This document shows, one piece after another, positions 20,992-31,617 of a DNA stretch of 64,000 bases. Source of the stretch: Psococerastis gibbosa (lineage: Eukaryota > Arthropoda > Insecta > Psocodea > Psocidae); NCBI GenBank assembly GCA_963971405.1, contig OZ020485.1, positions 4,898,001 to 4,962,000 on the forward strand. Direction: 5' to 3'. Every line of letters starts with the position of its first letter. Positions within the stretch are counted from its first letter, which is position 1. Under the pieces are notes generated by a model. It was not told the DNA's origin and ran no database searches. It saw only the letters and a program-made list of their open reading frames with translations. Position numbers and translations under genes: made by a program.

Positions 20992-21789
20992 CGCGCAACA
21001 TTAATTTAATGTCATTTGATAATAATTCAATTTAGAAAATCTTGTGAATGATGATTCCTTATTTCGGTTATAACGAGGTCACCTCTTCAACAAAAGTTAG
21101 TTTAATATCACTGTTACATACCATATAATACTGCATGATACCTACATAGGTATGGCGTCGCAGAGACTGCAATATATTCTACAACTTTATGGGTCAGATA
21201 CAAAACATGGAGGCTGGGGATGGGAAAGGGCTAAGCCTTCTATAGACTCGAGAAATGAAACAATATACAGAATACACCTATAGAGAGATAAACATTTGAA
21301 AGCAACTCAGCGCAGTGCGAAACAAAGTACATTTGAATTGTATCTGGAAGTCACAAAGGGGCCCAGTGAATTAAATGCTGATGTTTGTTCTGTTTGCAAA
21401 ATACAGGCCGAGCCTCTCGCGAATTCTAACTCAAATAATATTTCACGTCTCAGTGAATTCTTCCGGGGTTGAGAGCAAATCACGACATCTTCTCTAAGAG
21501 GGATCATGTCCATATCGTCTCGCTTTACTTAAATTATCTTTATTAGATTGTGCTGTGCTTTATTTCATTGTCTTGAATATATTTAGCATTGGCGCCGACT
21601 GTTGGAAACAAGTTTGGGGGGGGGGGGGGCGGAGCTCGGACATTAAACCGCACACACAGATAGGTAGGTAGGTAGGTTGTAGACTCGTATCTGTATACTT
21701 GGTTAAGTCATGCTTCCACTTGTTACACTCGGCCAATAGTAAGCTTCTCACAGCTTGTCCAATATCGCTCTAAGCTGTGTAGATTGACA

Positions 21790-21950
21790 ACGAGGACGTA
21801 AACCATTATAGCCGTTGGCCCAAGAAATTTTACGGAAACAATATAAATAATGTTCGAAAACCATGGGGTCGTTGGCATTGGGCAAGGGACCAATGGCCCA
21901 CTATAAGGAGGCCTAGGCTCATAAAAACGTCCTTCAGGACATCAATATTA
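21790..21950 (-). repeat. Repeat D copy
   Basis: AACCATGGGGTCGTTGGCAT, TGGGCAAGGGACC, GGAGGCCTAGGCTCATAAAA and CGTCCTTCAGGAC are the reverse of repeat D at 47825-47945 and 60695-60840. Function unknown. A (GGTA)n run lies just upstream at 21660. Confidence 0.65.
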
Positions 21951-22031
21951 CGGTACATAGGTATAGGTTGTACCTACATTATTTATGTTAGGTAAATCCC
22001 GTTAGTGAGGTGCTGTAAACGGCTCAAATTA

Positions 22032-22219
22032 TGACTTGTTCTATTTCGAAGCCAACTTAGCGGAGTTATAAAGTCCTTACACTCAACTAGGAGGGCCCAG
22101 GACCACCTACTTTACACTCCCTCCGAAGCATGGCCAAAACCTGTAGCAATTGTGAGACTCGAACCAACAACATTTCAGGTGAAAGTCGGAGTCCGTATTA
22201 CTACTCTACATGTCCTAAC
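22032..22219 (-). mobile_element. SINE-A copy
   Basis: The reversed SINE-A has a short tail deletion (CGGAGTTATAAAGTCC), CTCCGAAGCATGGCC, GACTCGAACCAACAACATTT (B-box region) and ATTACTACTCTACATGTCC. It lies in dpr intron 3. Confidence 0.8.
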
Positions 22220-23225
22220 AAAAACCCGCAGTTAAACTATAATAGCAATCGCTTACCTATAGCCTAACTTTAAATAATAAGTTTACTTTTTCACTTTTGT
22301 CACTTTAGTATCATACGAATTAACGAATAAAGGAATTAATGCATTTATTTATATAAGTGTCTTATTAATAATTGTACATCAAACAAATTTTATTTTATCA
22401 CGTAAAACTATACTAAGTAGTAATTTTTTAACAATGAGTAAATTAATAATTCCTATTATGTTAGAACTCTGACTGACCAATTTCGTTTTTGAGCCAGGTT
22501 TTACAAAGTCACTGGCTCAGTTTGTTGAAGAGAAAGGGAAAATCTCGAGAAAACAAAATGATAATGACTCGTTTCAAAGTTTTATAACAGGAACTGAATC
22601 TCAATACCGTTTATTCAATTTCAGTTCGAAAGAAGTTGAAATAATCTGTTAGAATGCGACAACAATGCGGCTGCCAAAGTACAACGATTTCTCATTTCAC
22701 CTGAATTAATTTTTTCCATATGCATACAGTATATAAACATATAGAGTCTAATACTACTTTTTTCTATCCCTGAAGATATTGGGCATTGGGTTGTAATTCT
22801 CTTTCGAAAAAATATTTTTCTGTCAAAATTGTGCACTAGGCTTTGAAAATTTACCGGACTCCTATTTGGAGTCGCTTCTAGTCTTGGAGGGTAAAAATGC
22901 GTGCAACCCCAATTTTCGCCCTATTTTATCATACATGCCCCGACCACTCTGATTACAGTTATCGTATATGAATCTCCATCTGTAACATCGAAACCGTAGG
23001 CTGCTGCCTATCACAATGTGTCCCCACTATTTAGCCAGTATTTTATCGAATATTTTCATCGGTGGAGACCGCGGGCCCCCCTGTTTTTAGTTAGTTATAT
23101 AAATCCACGTTGAAACATTCAAAACCTTACTGCTACGAAAACGCGAAAAAAAACACCTCCATTTCGCACCTATTTTCCAAAAAAATTGCCCAGGGGGAGA
23201 CCCATGTTTACAGTTATCTGTCTCC
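22220..23225. other. dpr intron 3, no further gene
   Basis: AT-rich. At 23055-23215 there are isolated GCGGGCCCCCC and CCCAGGGGGAGACCCATG motifs resembling the GC module of the hAT-like elements, so an eroded element may lie here. Confidence 0.35.
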
Positions 23226-23229
23226 AGGG

Positions 23230-23292
23230 TACAAATTGCCATGATGATCGCCAATCTTCAATGGAAGTGGCATTTATGGAAGAAGAAGGCTT
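23230..23292 (+). pseudogene. 3' tail of a non-LTR retrotransposon
   Basis: GATGATCGCCAATCTTCA followed by AGTGGCATTTATGGAAGAAG is the short 3'-terminal block (reading IANLR-like residues, then a GAA tail) shared with 5028-5085 and 43678-43730. Only about 60 bases remain. Confidence 0.55.
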
Positions 23293-23738
23293 GGCCACAA
23301 TTTTGCTAATAAAAACACTTTTAATTTTCAAATAAAGACAGAAGAGATTTTAATTGTATTCAAGTGCATTTGCTAGAGCTGCAGCAGTTTTCCACTTAGA
23401 TGAGAAGACTTAATCTGTCCTTAGTCTCGAGTGCATACTACAACTGTATTCAACTCCTAGAGAATAGAAGTTGCCTGCCAACAGCACAAAGTGTCATTTG
23501 AATCTCTTTGGATTCCATCAAGAGCTCAAGTTTGAATTAAGACTCTCTTCTCCTTTATTTAAATCTAAGATGTCTCATTCACAACCAACTTTGGAATGAA
23601 GTTGTAAATAAAGTGATATTGCAGCTAGTAAGTATCAGCTATGCAGGTACCATCCAGTGGACTTTCTTTAGTTGGTGTTCTATAAATTTAGAAAGCAGTT
23701 ATGCAGGCATGGCATGGCATTGGAGTTTATGGTTTATT

Positions 23739-23879
23739 AAGGCGGGGTTTCCACATACGTCAATGGTCAATGCTAAATGTGGTATTGACGTTTTAGCAGA
23801 CATTAAAGACATCCTAAAAATGTCTGCTACCATGTCAAATCCATATTTACCATTGACGTATGTGGAAACCCCACCTTAG
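23739..23879. mobile_element. Foldback MITE, best preserved
   Basis: A palindrome of about 141 bp. AAGGCGGGGTTTCCACATAC at the left pairs with GTATGTGGAAACCCCACCTT at the right. Inner arms TCAATGGTCAATGCTAAAT / ATTTACCATTGACG and the CAGACATT/ATGTCTG centre are the family hallmarks. It lies in dpr intron 3, just upstream of exon 24142-24278 in plus coordinates. Confidence 0.8.
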
Positions 23880-24141
23880 GATAATTCACAATGGATCCAC
23901 TGCATTGAAATTTGTAAATATTGCTGTTCATACAGGTAAATTATAATTGTCTTGAAAATATTTAGACAAATTCGACAAATAATACATGAACGAAATAGTA
24001 ACTTTAATTTTAAAATTCAATGTAAACATTTCTGCATAGTATATGGTAGCAACGTACCTTTCTATCTGGATTTGACGTAACTGACTTTTAAACCTTGTAG
24101 GATTATAATCAAGGAAATAGAAAACATAATGAAACGCTTAC

Positions 24142-24278
24142 CGTTGAGTATATGAACAGCTACAAATGCTGAAGCTAAACTTCCAACTGCACAACAATAG
24201 TTCCCTGAGTTGCTTTTCTGCCCCTGGGAGATCGTCAGGGTAGCCATTACCGTGTTCTCTCCAAGGCTCTTGTTATAT
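24142..24278 (-). CDS. Dpr family Ig protein, Ig2 C-terminal half exon
   Basis: A 137-nt exon, acceptor TTTCAG|ATATAAC and donor AACG|GTAAGC. It begins by completing a codon split 2+1 with the preceding exon and ends in phase 1. It encodes YNKSLGENTVMATLTISQ, then SNSGNYCCAVGSLA and VAVHILNG. This is the E/F/G strand part of Ig2: the D/N-SGNY-x-C motif and the VHxLNGE ending are family signatures. NKS is a possible N-glycosylation site. Odd: two adjacent cysteines (YCC) stand where the family normally has one. Flanking introns are about 8.1 kb (upstream) and 4.8 kb (downstream). Confidence 0.9.
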
Positions 24279-24399
24279 CTGAAATTACAATATTTTACTG
24301 TTCATAACGAACCGTTGAAAACAAGGAAATACATAAGTTAATAAGGCACAGATGACCTCATCGGTAGTGCGCAATGTACCTCATCTATAGGCTTAATCA

Positions 24400-24788
24400 T
24401 AAGGTGCCCATTCCATTGACCGGCTAGGGCTATTTCCAAAAATGGTGACGTGGTAGCAGATATTCAAGACTTAGGTGGCGCTTCCACCGACCTCGCATTG
24501 CAGAATTGTCGGAAATGTTTATTTTCCTCTAAGCCATAGTTAAAATTGATCAATGATCATACAGTAAAATCACAAACAAACAAACTAAAATTAAAAAATG
24601 GCTTCAAGGGATATGTTAATTACAAACATTTTAATAGATTTCTATAAAAAGAAAAACAAACATTTCCGTCAATGTCATTTGCAATCTGCAATGCGAGGTC
24701 GTTGGAAACGCTACCTAAGTCTTCAATGTCTGCTACCACGTCACCGTTTTTGGAAATAGCCCTAGCCGGTCAATGGAATGGGCGCCTA
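24400..24788. mobile_element. Foldback element nested at the centre of another foldback element
   Basis: Outer arms: AAGGTGCCCATTCCATTGAC ... GTCAATGGAATGGGCGCCTA, continuing inward to TTCAAGAC | GTCTTCAA. At the dyad centre sits an inner palindrome, 24471-24718: TTAGGTGGCGCTTCCACCGA ... TCGTTGGAAACGCTACCTAA, with inner arms CCTCGCATTGCAGA / TCTGCAATGCGAGG and an AT-rich loop. Both belong to the AGGCGG family. It lies in dpr intron 2, about 120 bp upstream of the Ig2 exon. Confidence 0.8.
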
Positions 24789-24804
24789 AGGCCCCTTCCC
24801 CCCG

Positions 24805-25065
24805 TTCCTGATTTCTGCCCATCTGATAGGAGTCGGCATGTTTGTTAGACGTTTATTGAGTGATCACGCTACGGGAACGAATGATACGCCAACGATAGCG
24901 ATAGCGATAGTGAGGCAAAAACAGGACTAGTCCAGGGGCGGAAACAGCTGCCTGAGTTAAGGAAAGGTGTAACCAGATAAACACAATGTGAAACCTCGTA
25001 GGTTTCAAAAAGGATGCAAACCCAGTTACAATAAGCCAAAGATTTCTGTAATGGCTACCTTTCCA
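24805..25065. repeat. Dispersed repeat copy
   Basis: GATAGGAGTCGGCATGTTTG, TTATTGAGTGATCACGCTAC, GAGTTAAGGAAAGGTGTAAC, AATGTGAAACCTCG and AAAAGGATGCAAACCC match 55115-55350 and partly 7130-7325. A short GCGATA triple repeat interrupts this copy (24893-24909). Confidence 0.55.
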
Positions 25066-25327
25066 CCTAGCAAAAAGCAAAAATTTAAATCTACTATAGT
25101 CATTCATACTTCTAGTTATTAAATGCAATAATTAATTCCACTCTACAGTGGGACTCGCAACTGGGACTTACAGTAAGCCGCTTCTATCGTTACTATTTTG
25201 ATTGGTTTCCAAAATTCTTAATTATTTTGTAGGGACCTGGAAAGGCTCTCAATGACCGCAAAAAGTTATTTATGGTCATCAAAGGTCCCGCTAGGTAGGA
25301 TAACTAGTTCAATTAATAATCATAGCG

Positions 25328-25560
25328 GCCTGGATCCACTTGCACTGAGCTTGCACTGAGCTTGCACTGAGCTTGCACTGAGCTTGTTTAAGTCAGCCGT
25401 TTTTGAAATGTAACTTGATTCTGTGTTTCATTTTAAGAGGTTTGTGTTTAATTTTAATTTTTAAATGCATACATGATTCAATTTTACTTTCATGTAAGTG
25501 GTATTATTTTATTTTATATACTGTACTAGGTATAACTTATTATATATAACATACGGCTTT
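25328..25560. repeat. Dispersed repeat with an 11-bp tandem expansion
   Basis: GATCCACTTGCACTGA...GTCAGCCGTTTTTGAAA...TTGATTCTGTGTTT is shared with 41375-41480. Here the 11-mer GCTTGCACTGA is repeated four times in a row; the 41-kb copy has it once. Confidence 0.7.
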
Positions 25561-25738
25561 GCTTTAATGTACAAGTGCTATCGATATCTATTTTTTTATG
25601 TCTTTATATTGTAAGTGGTGTCGTTTTTGAGCTTTACTCATGGCAACACATTATAAACTTATTTATTTTATGTATCTATTCTTTATTTATTTCAATTATT
25701 ACGACTTTATGTATGGTGATTGGGCTGAACCATCATAA

Positions 25739-26075
25739 GTGAACAACAACAAAAGTATTATGAAGAAGCTTGATATTGCTGCAGTCAAAAAATACGTCCG
25801 TAAACATCATGTTATGGAAAAACTTGGAAAATCTGATAAGAGACCATTCATCTCGACCAAAAAAAAATTTGACTTATCGCCGTGCCAAAGCAGAAAGGTC
25901 ATTCAGATCACTATGGATCATCCATCAAGAATTACAACCTAAAACGCTTTTCTTCACAGAGCAACCTTTCCGGAACTTTCATCATTCTAATATTCAAAGT
26001 GTATGGTACATTACCAGTTTTAAGGATTGATAGTTATGATGTAGTGTTCAGGCAGATCAAAAGAAGAGCCTGAAA
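25739..26075 (+). pseudogene. Decayed coding-like fragment, unidentified
   Basis: Two overlapping frames (25739-25942 and 25770-26030) show complementary Lys/Arg-rich and aromatic-rich stretches, such as AAVKKYVRKHHVMEKLGKS, then RRAKAERSFRSLWIIHQELQ. That would fit one frame broken by a shift near 25860, where there is an A run. I recognise no family. It could equally be chance in AT-rich DNA. Confidence 0.25.
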
Positions 26076-26209
26076 GTTGCAATAGGTCGTCATAATGATC
26101 TACAATATCAGAAGAAATGTTAAAAATGTTTGAAAAATGCACGAATTATTATTATTATTTTTTTTAAAAAAACATTCTAGGCCTAATTGTTTCATAAAAA
26201 ATTGATAAT

Positions 26210-27179
26210 GCTACAGTCATTGGCGTGGATAGGGGGTCCTGGGCGGGGGCTTACTTAGCCCCCCCCCCCCAGGTACACCCGTAGCCCCCCCTCCCAGGAT
26301 TTCTGGTGACAAAGACGTTATGGAGGTTAATGCCATAGCATCCACAATAATGAAAGGGAAATTAATTAGTAGTATGCTAATTTTACATGAAAAAAATCAA
26401 CATGTTGACCAAGAACTTTCACAAAAAATATATTACTCAAAATGCTTAAAATTCCAATACTTCAGAGCTGTTTTTTCACATTTTTCTCCGGGGGAGACCC
26501 CCGGGCCCCCCTCAATGGTAGGTTTATTCGTCGTTATAATATCTCAATTGTACTGCTTGCAAACATTGGTGAAAATAAATAGGGGTTCCTGTGCTAAGCC
26601 CCCCCCCCCCTGAAGCAACCACAGCCCTCCTCCCTCAGGATTTCTGGTGACAAAGACGTTATGGAGGCGAAAGGCCAATACAATCCACAATAACGAAAGG
26701 GAAATTAATTCTTGGTATGCTTATTCCACATGAAAGTCATCATGAAAAAAATCAACATATTGACCAAATACTTTCACAAAAATATATTGCTCAAAATCCT
26801 TAAAACCCCAATATTTCAGACCTATTTTTTCAAAAATTTTCTTCGAAGTGACCCCCGGGCCCCACTCAGTGGTAAGTTTGGTTGGCTTAGTTATAGAACA
26901 ACAAAAAGTCAAGATTTATTTAATTTATTTATTTATTTATTCGTCTGTAAAATCTCAACTGTACTGCTTGCAAAATGCGTAAAACCTCCCTAATTTGGGC
27001 CGATTTATCACTTCTTTTTCTCCGGGGGAGACCCCTGGGCCCCCCTTTCCCCAGAGTAGATGCGTACACCCTCATTAATTAGGGCCCATTTATCAATTTT
27101 TACTCCGTGGGATCAAGTCTTGGGGTCCTAAAGCCCCCCCCCCCCAGAAATTTTGGGGATTTACTTCAATGGCTACAGT
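26210..27179. mobile_element. hAT-like element, about 950 bp, perfect target duplication
   Basis: The element is 26218-27171, flanked by GCTACAGT on both sides (perfect 8 bp). It starts CATTGGCGTGGATAG and ends TACTTCAATG, so only the outermost bases are inverted. It contains two diverged copies of a unit of about 340 bp (26290-26610 and 26635-26980: GACAAAGACGTTATGGAGG, AATTAATT..TA.TATGCT, CATGAAAAAAATCAACAT), each with a CCGGGGGAGACCCCCGGGCC-like module, plus a third module at 27020. No transposase. Located in dpr intron 2. A nearby (TTTA)n run at 26925 suggests SINE debris inside it. Confidence 0.8.
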
Positions 27180-27212
27180 GTTTTTATTCGAACAGATACT
27201 AACTAAAATAAC

Positions 27213-27778
27213 TTAGGCGGCAATTCCACCGGCGAATTTACTTCATTTGTGATTTGAGATTTTTTGTTTGTTTTGTTATAAGGAGACTATTATGTATATA
27301 CTTTACTTATCTATTATAAATTAAGTTATAATATGGTAGTAGTAGTAGTAGTAGTGTTCGTCGGGTTAATAACGACTTAGGCCTCATAGAGCGACCCCGA
27401 CTTGACTGTCCTATGCCAGCCCACAGGACAGTGGACCTACTGATTATAGTGGATTCTGAACCATTTGGGAAACACAGTCAAGTCACACGATTATTATTTC
27501 GGAGGTGACCAGGACAAGTCCTATCATGTTTCCCAACCGGCACTGTGCACAAGACCAAGCTATCTGCAGCTTTGAACCTGCTCTGGTCCGCTGGATTCAA
27601 CTTGGTATGGCGGCCGGCTATAATATGGTAGAGACTTATTAATGATGTCTGCTACCATATTATGACTTAATTTATAATATATAAGTTAAGCATCTACATA
27701 ATAGCGTCTCCATAAAACAAAACAATGGAAAAATCTCAAAACACAAATGATGTAAATTCGCCGGTGGAATTGCCGCCT
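27213..27778. mobile_element. Foldback element split by SINE-C
   Basis: Outer arms TTAGGCGGCAATTCCACCGG ... CCGGTGGAATTGCCGCCTTT, then CGAATTTAC / GTAAATTCG and TTTATAATATATAAGTTAAG against its complement. SINE-C occupies 27340-27618 near the centre. Without it the element would be about 280 bp, with arms of roughly 120 bp. The centre keeps the family's GATGTCTGCTACC motif. Confidence 0.8.
27327..27631 (-). mobile_element. SINE-C with 13-bp target duplication
   Basis: The direct repeat TATAATATGGTAG lies at 27327-27339 and 27619-27631. The insert (27340-27618, 279 bp) reads on the minus strand from GCCGGCCGCCATACCAAG to a (CTA)n tail. A B-box-like GGTTCAAAGCTGC lies near its 5' end. The second copy, at 51217-51453, has its own 12-bp duplication, which supports these boundaries. 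Confidence 0.85.
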
Positions 27779-27799
27779 TTTACTCTGTGTCATTGTCCA

Positions 27800-28160
27800 T
27801 TTTAATTTCCTCTTGTTAAAATTTATCAATAATCATAGAGTAAATTGTAAATTAACGCTTTGCAAACAATAACAAACTAAAATTAAACAAATGTGGTCGT
27901 CTGGATATGATAAATAGGCCTAATTGTAATTAAGTAATTTCTTGAGAATAAACGAATTATTTCAAAATTTAAATCATAAAATTTCTTGGAGATTATAAAA
28001 TTAAAAAAAAAGTGAAAGAAAGACAGCGTGCAAACTTACAAAATTGGAAAAAATTGAAAAGAAAAACCGTCAATAAATTATTGAAGACAAGTGGAAGACA
28101 ATCTGAGGAATCATACGACAGGGAAAACTTGCACAGCACAGAAACTTAGCAATACAGTGA
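27800..28160. other. AT-rich dpr intron 2 sequence
   Basis: 27795-27900 repeats part of the loop of the inner foldback element at 24540-24600 (TTAAAATT.ATCAATAATCAT, AACAAACTAAAATTAAA), so it is the remnant of another such element. No exon. Confidence 0.45.
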
Positions 28161-28164
28161 AATA

Positions 28165-28290
28165 ATTGCTTTCCAATTTATACGTAGTATAAGGAAAGCT
28201 TTGTGATGTTCGAAATTTTCGATTCCGAGATTTCAACGGATTTACACATTTTCAGGTCCCAGGAACCCCAAAAAAGTGGTTTTTACGAAA

Positions 28291-28321
<31 letters not shown>

Positions 28322-29006
28322 GCATCGATTTTCGGGCAAACTACACGGTCGATTTTGATGAAATTCGGCATGTAGGTTCACAAAAATCATACCTCGAGAC
28401 AATTTTTTTTATTTGGGGCTAACTCAATGTTGGGGGGTTTCATTCTCAAAAAACTCAAAATTAACGTCAAAAAAAATTATTTCTCAAAAACGGCTCCAAC
28501 GATTTCTTTTAAATTCACATATATTCTAGTCGTTCTTAATGTTGATAAAATGCGGGGGGTCGCTTACCCCTTGATAGTTTGCTTCTGGGGGTAAAAAAAT
28601 AAAAATAACTAAATTTTAATGAAAAATGACTAAAAAATAATATTTCTGCGAAACTTTTCTATCGATGATTTCTACCTTCAGGCATGTTTTAGGTGTTAAG
28701 TTGAGTAACGAAACCGGACAGTTGGCTTTCCCAAAAACCTATTTGCTTTTGCGCAAAATTTTTTTTTTTAAGAAATAATAGAAACTTCACGCTGAAATGC
28801 ATTGCCTGCCCTGCCATTATTACTGTGTTGTAATGTGTTTTAAATATATTGAGGTTATCTCACCTCCAGTGACGTCAGGTGGACACCCCCCCGAGATATC
28901 CGAAATTTAACCGTAGGAAAATTATTTACCATGAAATTATTCATTTTCTCTCCCTACTAATTGATAAATTGGAAAGCATGTTCGAGTAAACTCGGACTGG
29001 TTCTTT
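28165..29006 (+). mobile_element. GTCT-family element, copy F1
   Basis: It begins ATTGCTTTCCAATTTATACG and ends AATTGGAAAGCATG, CGAGTAAACTCGG, ACTGGTTCTT. GCTTTCCAATTTAT and its complement form a short inverted repeat near the ends, and CGAGTAAACTCG can fold into a small hairpin at the right end. A (GTCT)n tract (28294-28320), GATTTTGATGAAATTCGGCA and TCAAAAACGGCTCCAACGAT lie in order. No long frame. Superfamily unassigned. Confidence 0.75.
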
Positions 29007-29009
29007 TGA

Positions 29010-29560
29010 CTGCTGAATAACTTCAAAGTAAACACATGTAATTAGCCTAGATGGTAATTTATGATCACTGTCCTAAAATACTGACAGCGATATTTCGATT
29101 TTAGGGAAATGCTGGGGTATAGGTAACGTAATGAAGTACCTATAAATATCTGTACATGACAGCAACCCAGACTTAGTTGAGATAACAGTAAACGCAAGAC
29201 CATAAAGTGAAATATCGTTAGCGTATCAGGGCGCAGCTTACAACAAAGCTTTAGTTAAACACCTTACCCCCATAAGTAAGTATCAACCGACCACACTCCC
29301 CTTTTCTATTACAGTAAGTTTCTCAACGTTTTAAAAGCTCTAGGCCTTTTCCGTCATTATAAGGGTACCAAACTGGCTTTTGAGAGCACAAATTTTACAT
29401 GTTGGCTGAACTTAATGGTACCCTGTTTCCTGGTGAAAGTTGTCTCTATTTTCCCTCTAAAGTCAAATGTCACAGGAAATATCTATTGTACAACTATTAC
29501 TTAGGCGTTATTAGAAAGGAATGTTATGAGTGTTTGTGGCTGTGTCCTTACCCTCTTCTG
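29010..29560. other. dpr intron 2, nothing recognised
   Basis: No repeat shared with the rest of the window and no exon-like frame seen. Confidence 0.4.
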
Positions 29561-29571
29561 AGGTCACAATT

Positions 29572-29785
29572 TCAGTAATTGGTTGGCAGCAACTCTCTAC
29601 ATATTATCCTCCAGTTCTCTCGGTTCCTGCACTTTTCATTTTAGTTCTTAGTATTTTCTGCGTCCTTCCACAGTTAATCCATGAATTCTTCGGTCTTCTT
29701 CTTCCACTGGTTCTTTTCACTGTGCCCTCTGTGATGGTGTGTTGTGTTTCCCAGATGTTCGTCACTATCACAGTTGTTGTCAATT
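29572..29785 (-). pseudogene. Non-LTR reverse transcriptase tail, broken
   Basis: On the minus strand, GTVKRTSGRRRPKNSWI and, in another frame, EKCRNRENWRIICRELLPTN with a stop. This matches the GRR.P...W, then K...R..WR.....LLPTN order of the RT tails at 16965-17273 and 48372-48584. At least one frameshift and an internal stop are present. Confidence 0.6.
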
Positions 29786-30243
29786 GGACTTGGACACTCT
29801 CAGTCTACACTATCCGGGTTTAGTTGCAAATCAACTTACAGCTGTGGCTGGCAATTGGGTGTTAGTGACCGTCACATATTGTGCATCAAAGTGGAGAAGA
29901 ACGGGTTTTCTTTCAAGTTATGCCTCAATAATTTCTCTACTATCCAGACATTTTCTGCCTAATTTGAATTTTTGCACCTCTTAACCGTTTAGTGTTATTA
30001 CCTTACTGATAGATATCTTGATAGAAAATCCATGTATATATTTAAAAAAATTAGACACAACGGCTGTGCCCTCTCATCAATACGAAGCATATGAGGGTGG
30101 TGCTTCTACTTTACATAAAGCTAAAGTCTGAAATCTTAATACATGGATATGTAAAAATCAGTAATTAATACAACAGTGTTCAGGTTACACGTTGATTTAC
30201 CGTAAAAATAAAGATAAAACTATACACACAAGTGCTGTACTAA

Positions 30244-30481
30244 AAATAAATAAATAAAAGAAATAAATAAGGACTTTTTATTGTTTCCATTACTTAGCCA
30301 ACCTACAGGAGTTAGGACTATAAAGCCCTCTCTTACACTCAACTTGCAAAGCCCGCCGGGACCGCTTGCTTTGCATGCCCTCCGAGGCATGGCCAGAAAG
30401 TGTAGCCAGTGTGGGACTCGTACCAAAACCTTTCGGGTGGAAGTTAGAGTCCGTACCACTACCTACGCTACATGTCTTGAC
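30244..30481 (-). mobile_element. SINE-A copy, full length
   Basis: The reversed tail (AAATAAATAAATAAAAG), CCTCCGAGGCATGGCCAGAA, GGGACTCGTACCAAAACC and CCGTACCACTACC are present, with an extra CTACG before CTACATGTC. The target flank is AT-rich. Confidence 0.8.
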
Positions 30482-31225
30482 ATATACAATATACCGTAGT
30501 TAAGTAAAACAGAAGTCGTTGTTAAAGCATACGGTCGGTTGCAGTAAACAATCATGTGGTTCGCTATCTTTCCAATGAATTATTTCGCGTTTGTAGACCA
30601 AAAACGGATATATACAGGATTGCCTACTGTTACTTTTCATGTAAAAAAATTAACAAAATTAACATTAAATTCTTTTTTCCTCCCACATGCCTAACACGGG
30701 ACTGCAAATAATAGTGGTACATTGAAATACATGGAAGTGTACAATATAAGCTAATTTTGTAATTACAGTCAGCTAGTCCGAAACCGCAACCATCGGCTGT
30801 GGTCACTGCGAATGGTACAATGCCTTTGTGGGCTGGCTTGTCACGGACCAGCGCCTGACCAGCGTCCCCCTCCCCCCCAGAATATTGTATCATGTTGCCC
30901 CATTCTAGTACAGCATCAGTGATGAAATTTTAGTATGATTATCAAACCTCTCTGAATTTAAATTTTTAGCCTAAAATTTAATTAATTTTCACCAGTCCTT
31001 CGCCTCCCACCGGTCTCTCCTAACCGCCCCTACGTCCTACGAATACACAAAATTTCACAGGTTCAAATGCACATAAAAGATATCACACTCTAGACCTATT
31101 ACTACCGAAACTTTTACGTATGTACAGTATTGGCCGAAAATCCTGGAACAAACATGTTATCGCTTTTCGTTCATAAGTATTTCACGTATGAAACTCTACA
31201 TGACATTGTATCGTCGTAGGTAGGT

Positions 31226-31456
31226 ACTACAAATAAATGAATATTAAATATTGACTTTTTTGATCTATTACTAAGCTAACCTAGCGGAGTTAGGGCTATA
31301 AAGCCTTCTCTTACACTCAACTAGGAAGACTCGGCACCGCCTGCTTTACATGCCTCCGAAGCATGGCCAGAAAATGTAGCAAGTGTGGGACTCAAACCCT
31401 ACAACCTTTCGGGTGAAAGTTGGAGTCTGTTCCACTACTCTACATGCTCTGACACA
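31226..31456 (-). mobile_element. SINE-A copy, full length
   Basis: AAATAAATGAATATTAAATA tail, CTAGCGGAGTTAGGGCTAT, CTCCGAAGCATGGCCAGAAA, GGGACTCAAACCC and GTTCCACTACTCTACATG, in reverse order. It lies in dpr intron 2. Confidence 0.8.
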
Positions 31457-31617
31457 TCTAAAAAAACTTTAAAATTGGATCAGTGATTTGAAAAGGTTAA
31501 GTTGAGCTGAAGACCCCATGGACTTCGGACAATAATTTTATTGTTTCCGTAGGAAGAATTTTTGCACATGAACCCATAGCGAATTGACGTCAAAACCCAA
31601 TGTTTTCATCGGTTAGG

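Noticed and set aside
26320..26993. Pair of similar ORFs of 93-97 codons as duplicated genes
   Set aside because: The similarity comes from the duplicated non-coding unit inside the hAT-like element; the frames run into the GC-rich modules and C runs.
29530..29823. Hydrophobic plus-strand ORF as a membrane protein
   Set aside because: It is the antisense of a non-LTR reverse transcriptase tail recognisable on the minus strand.
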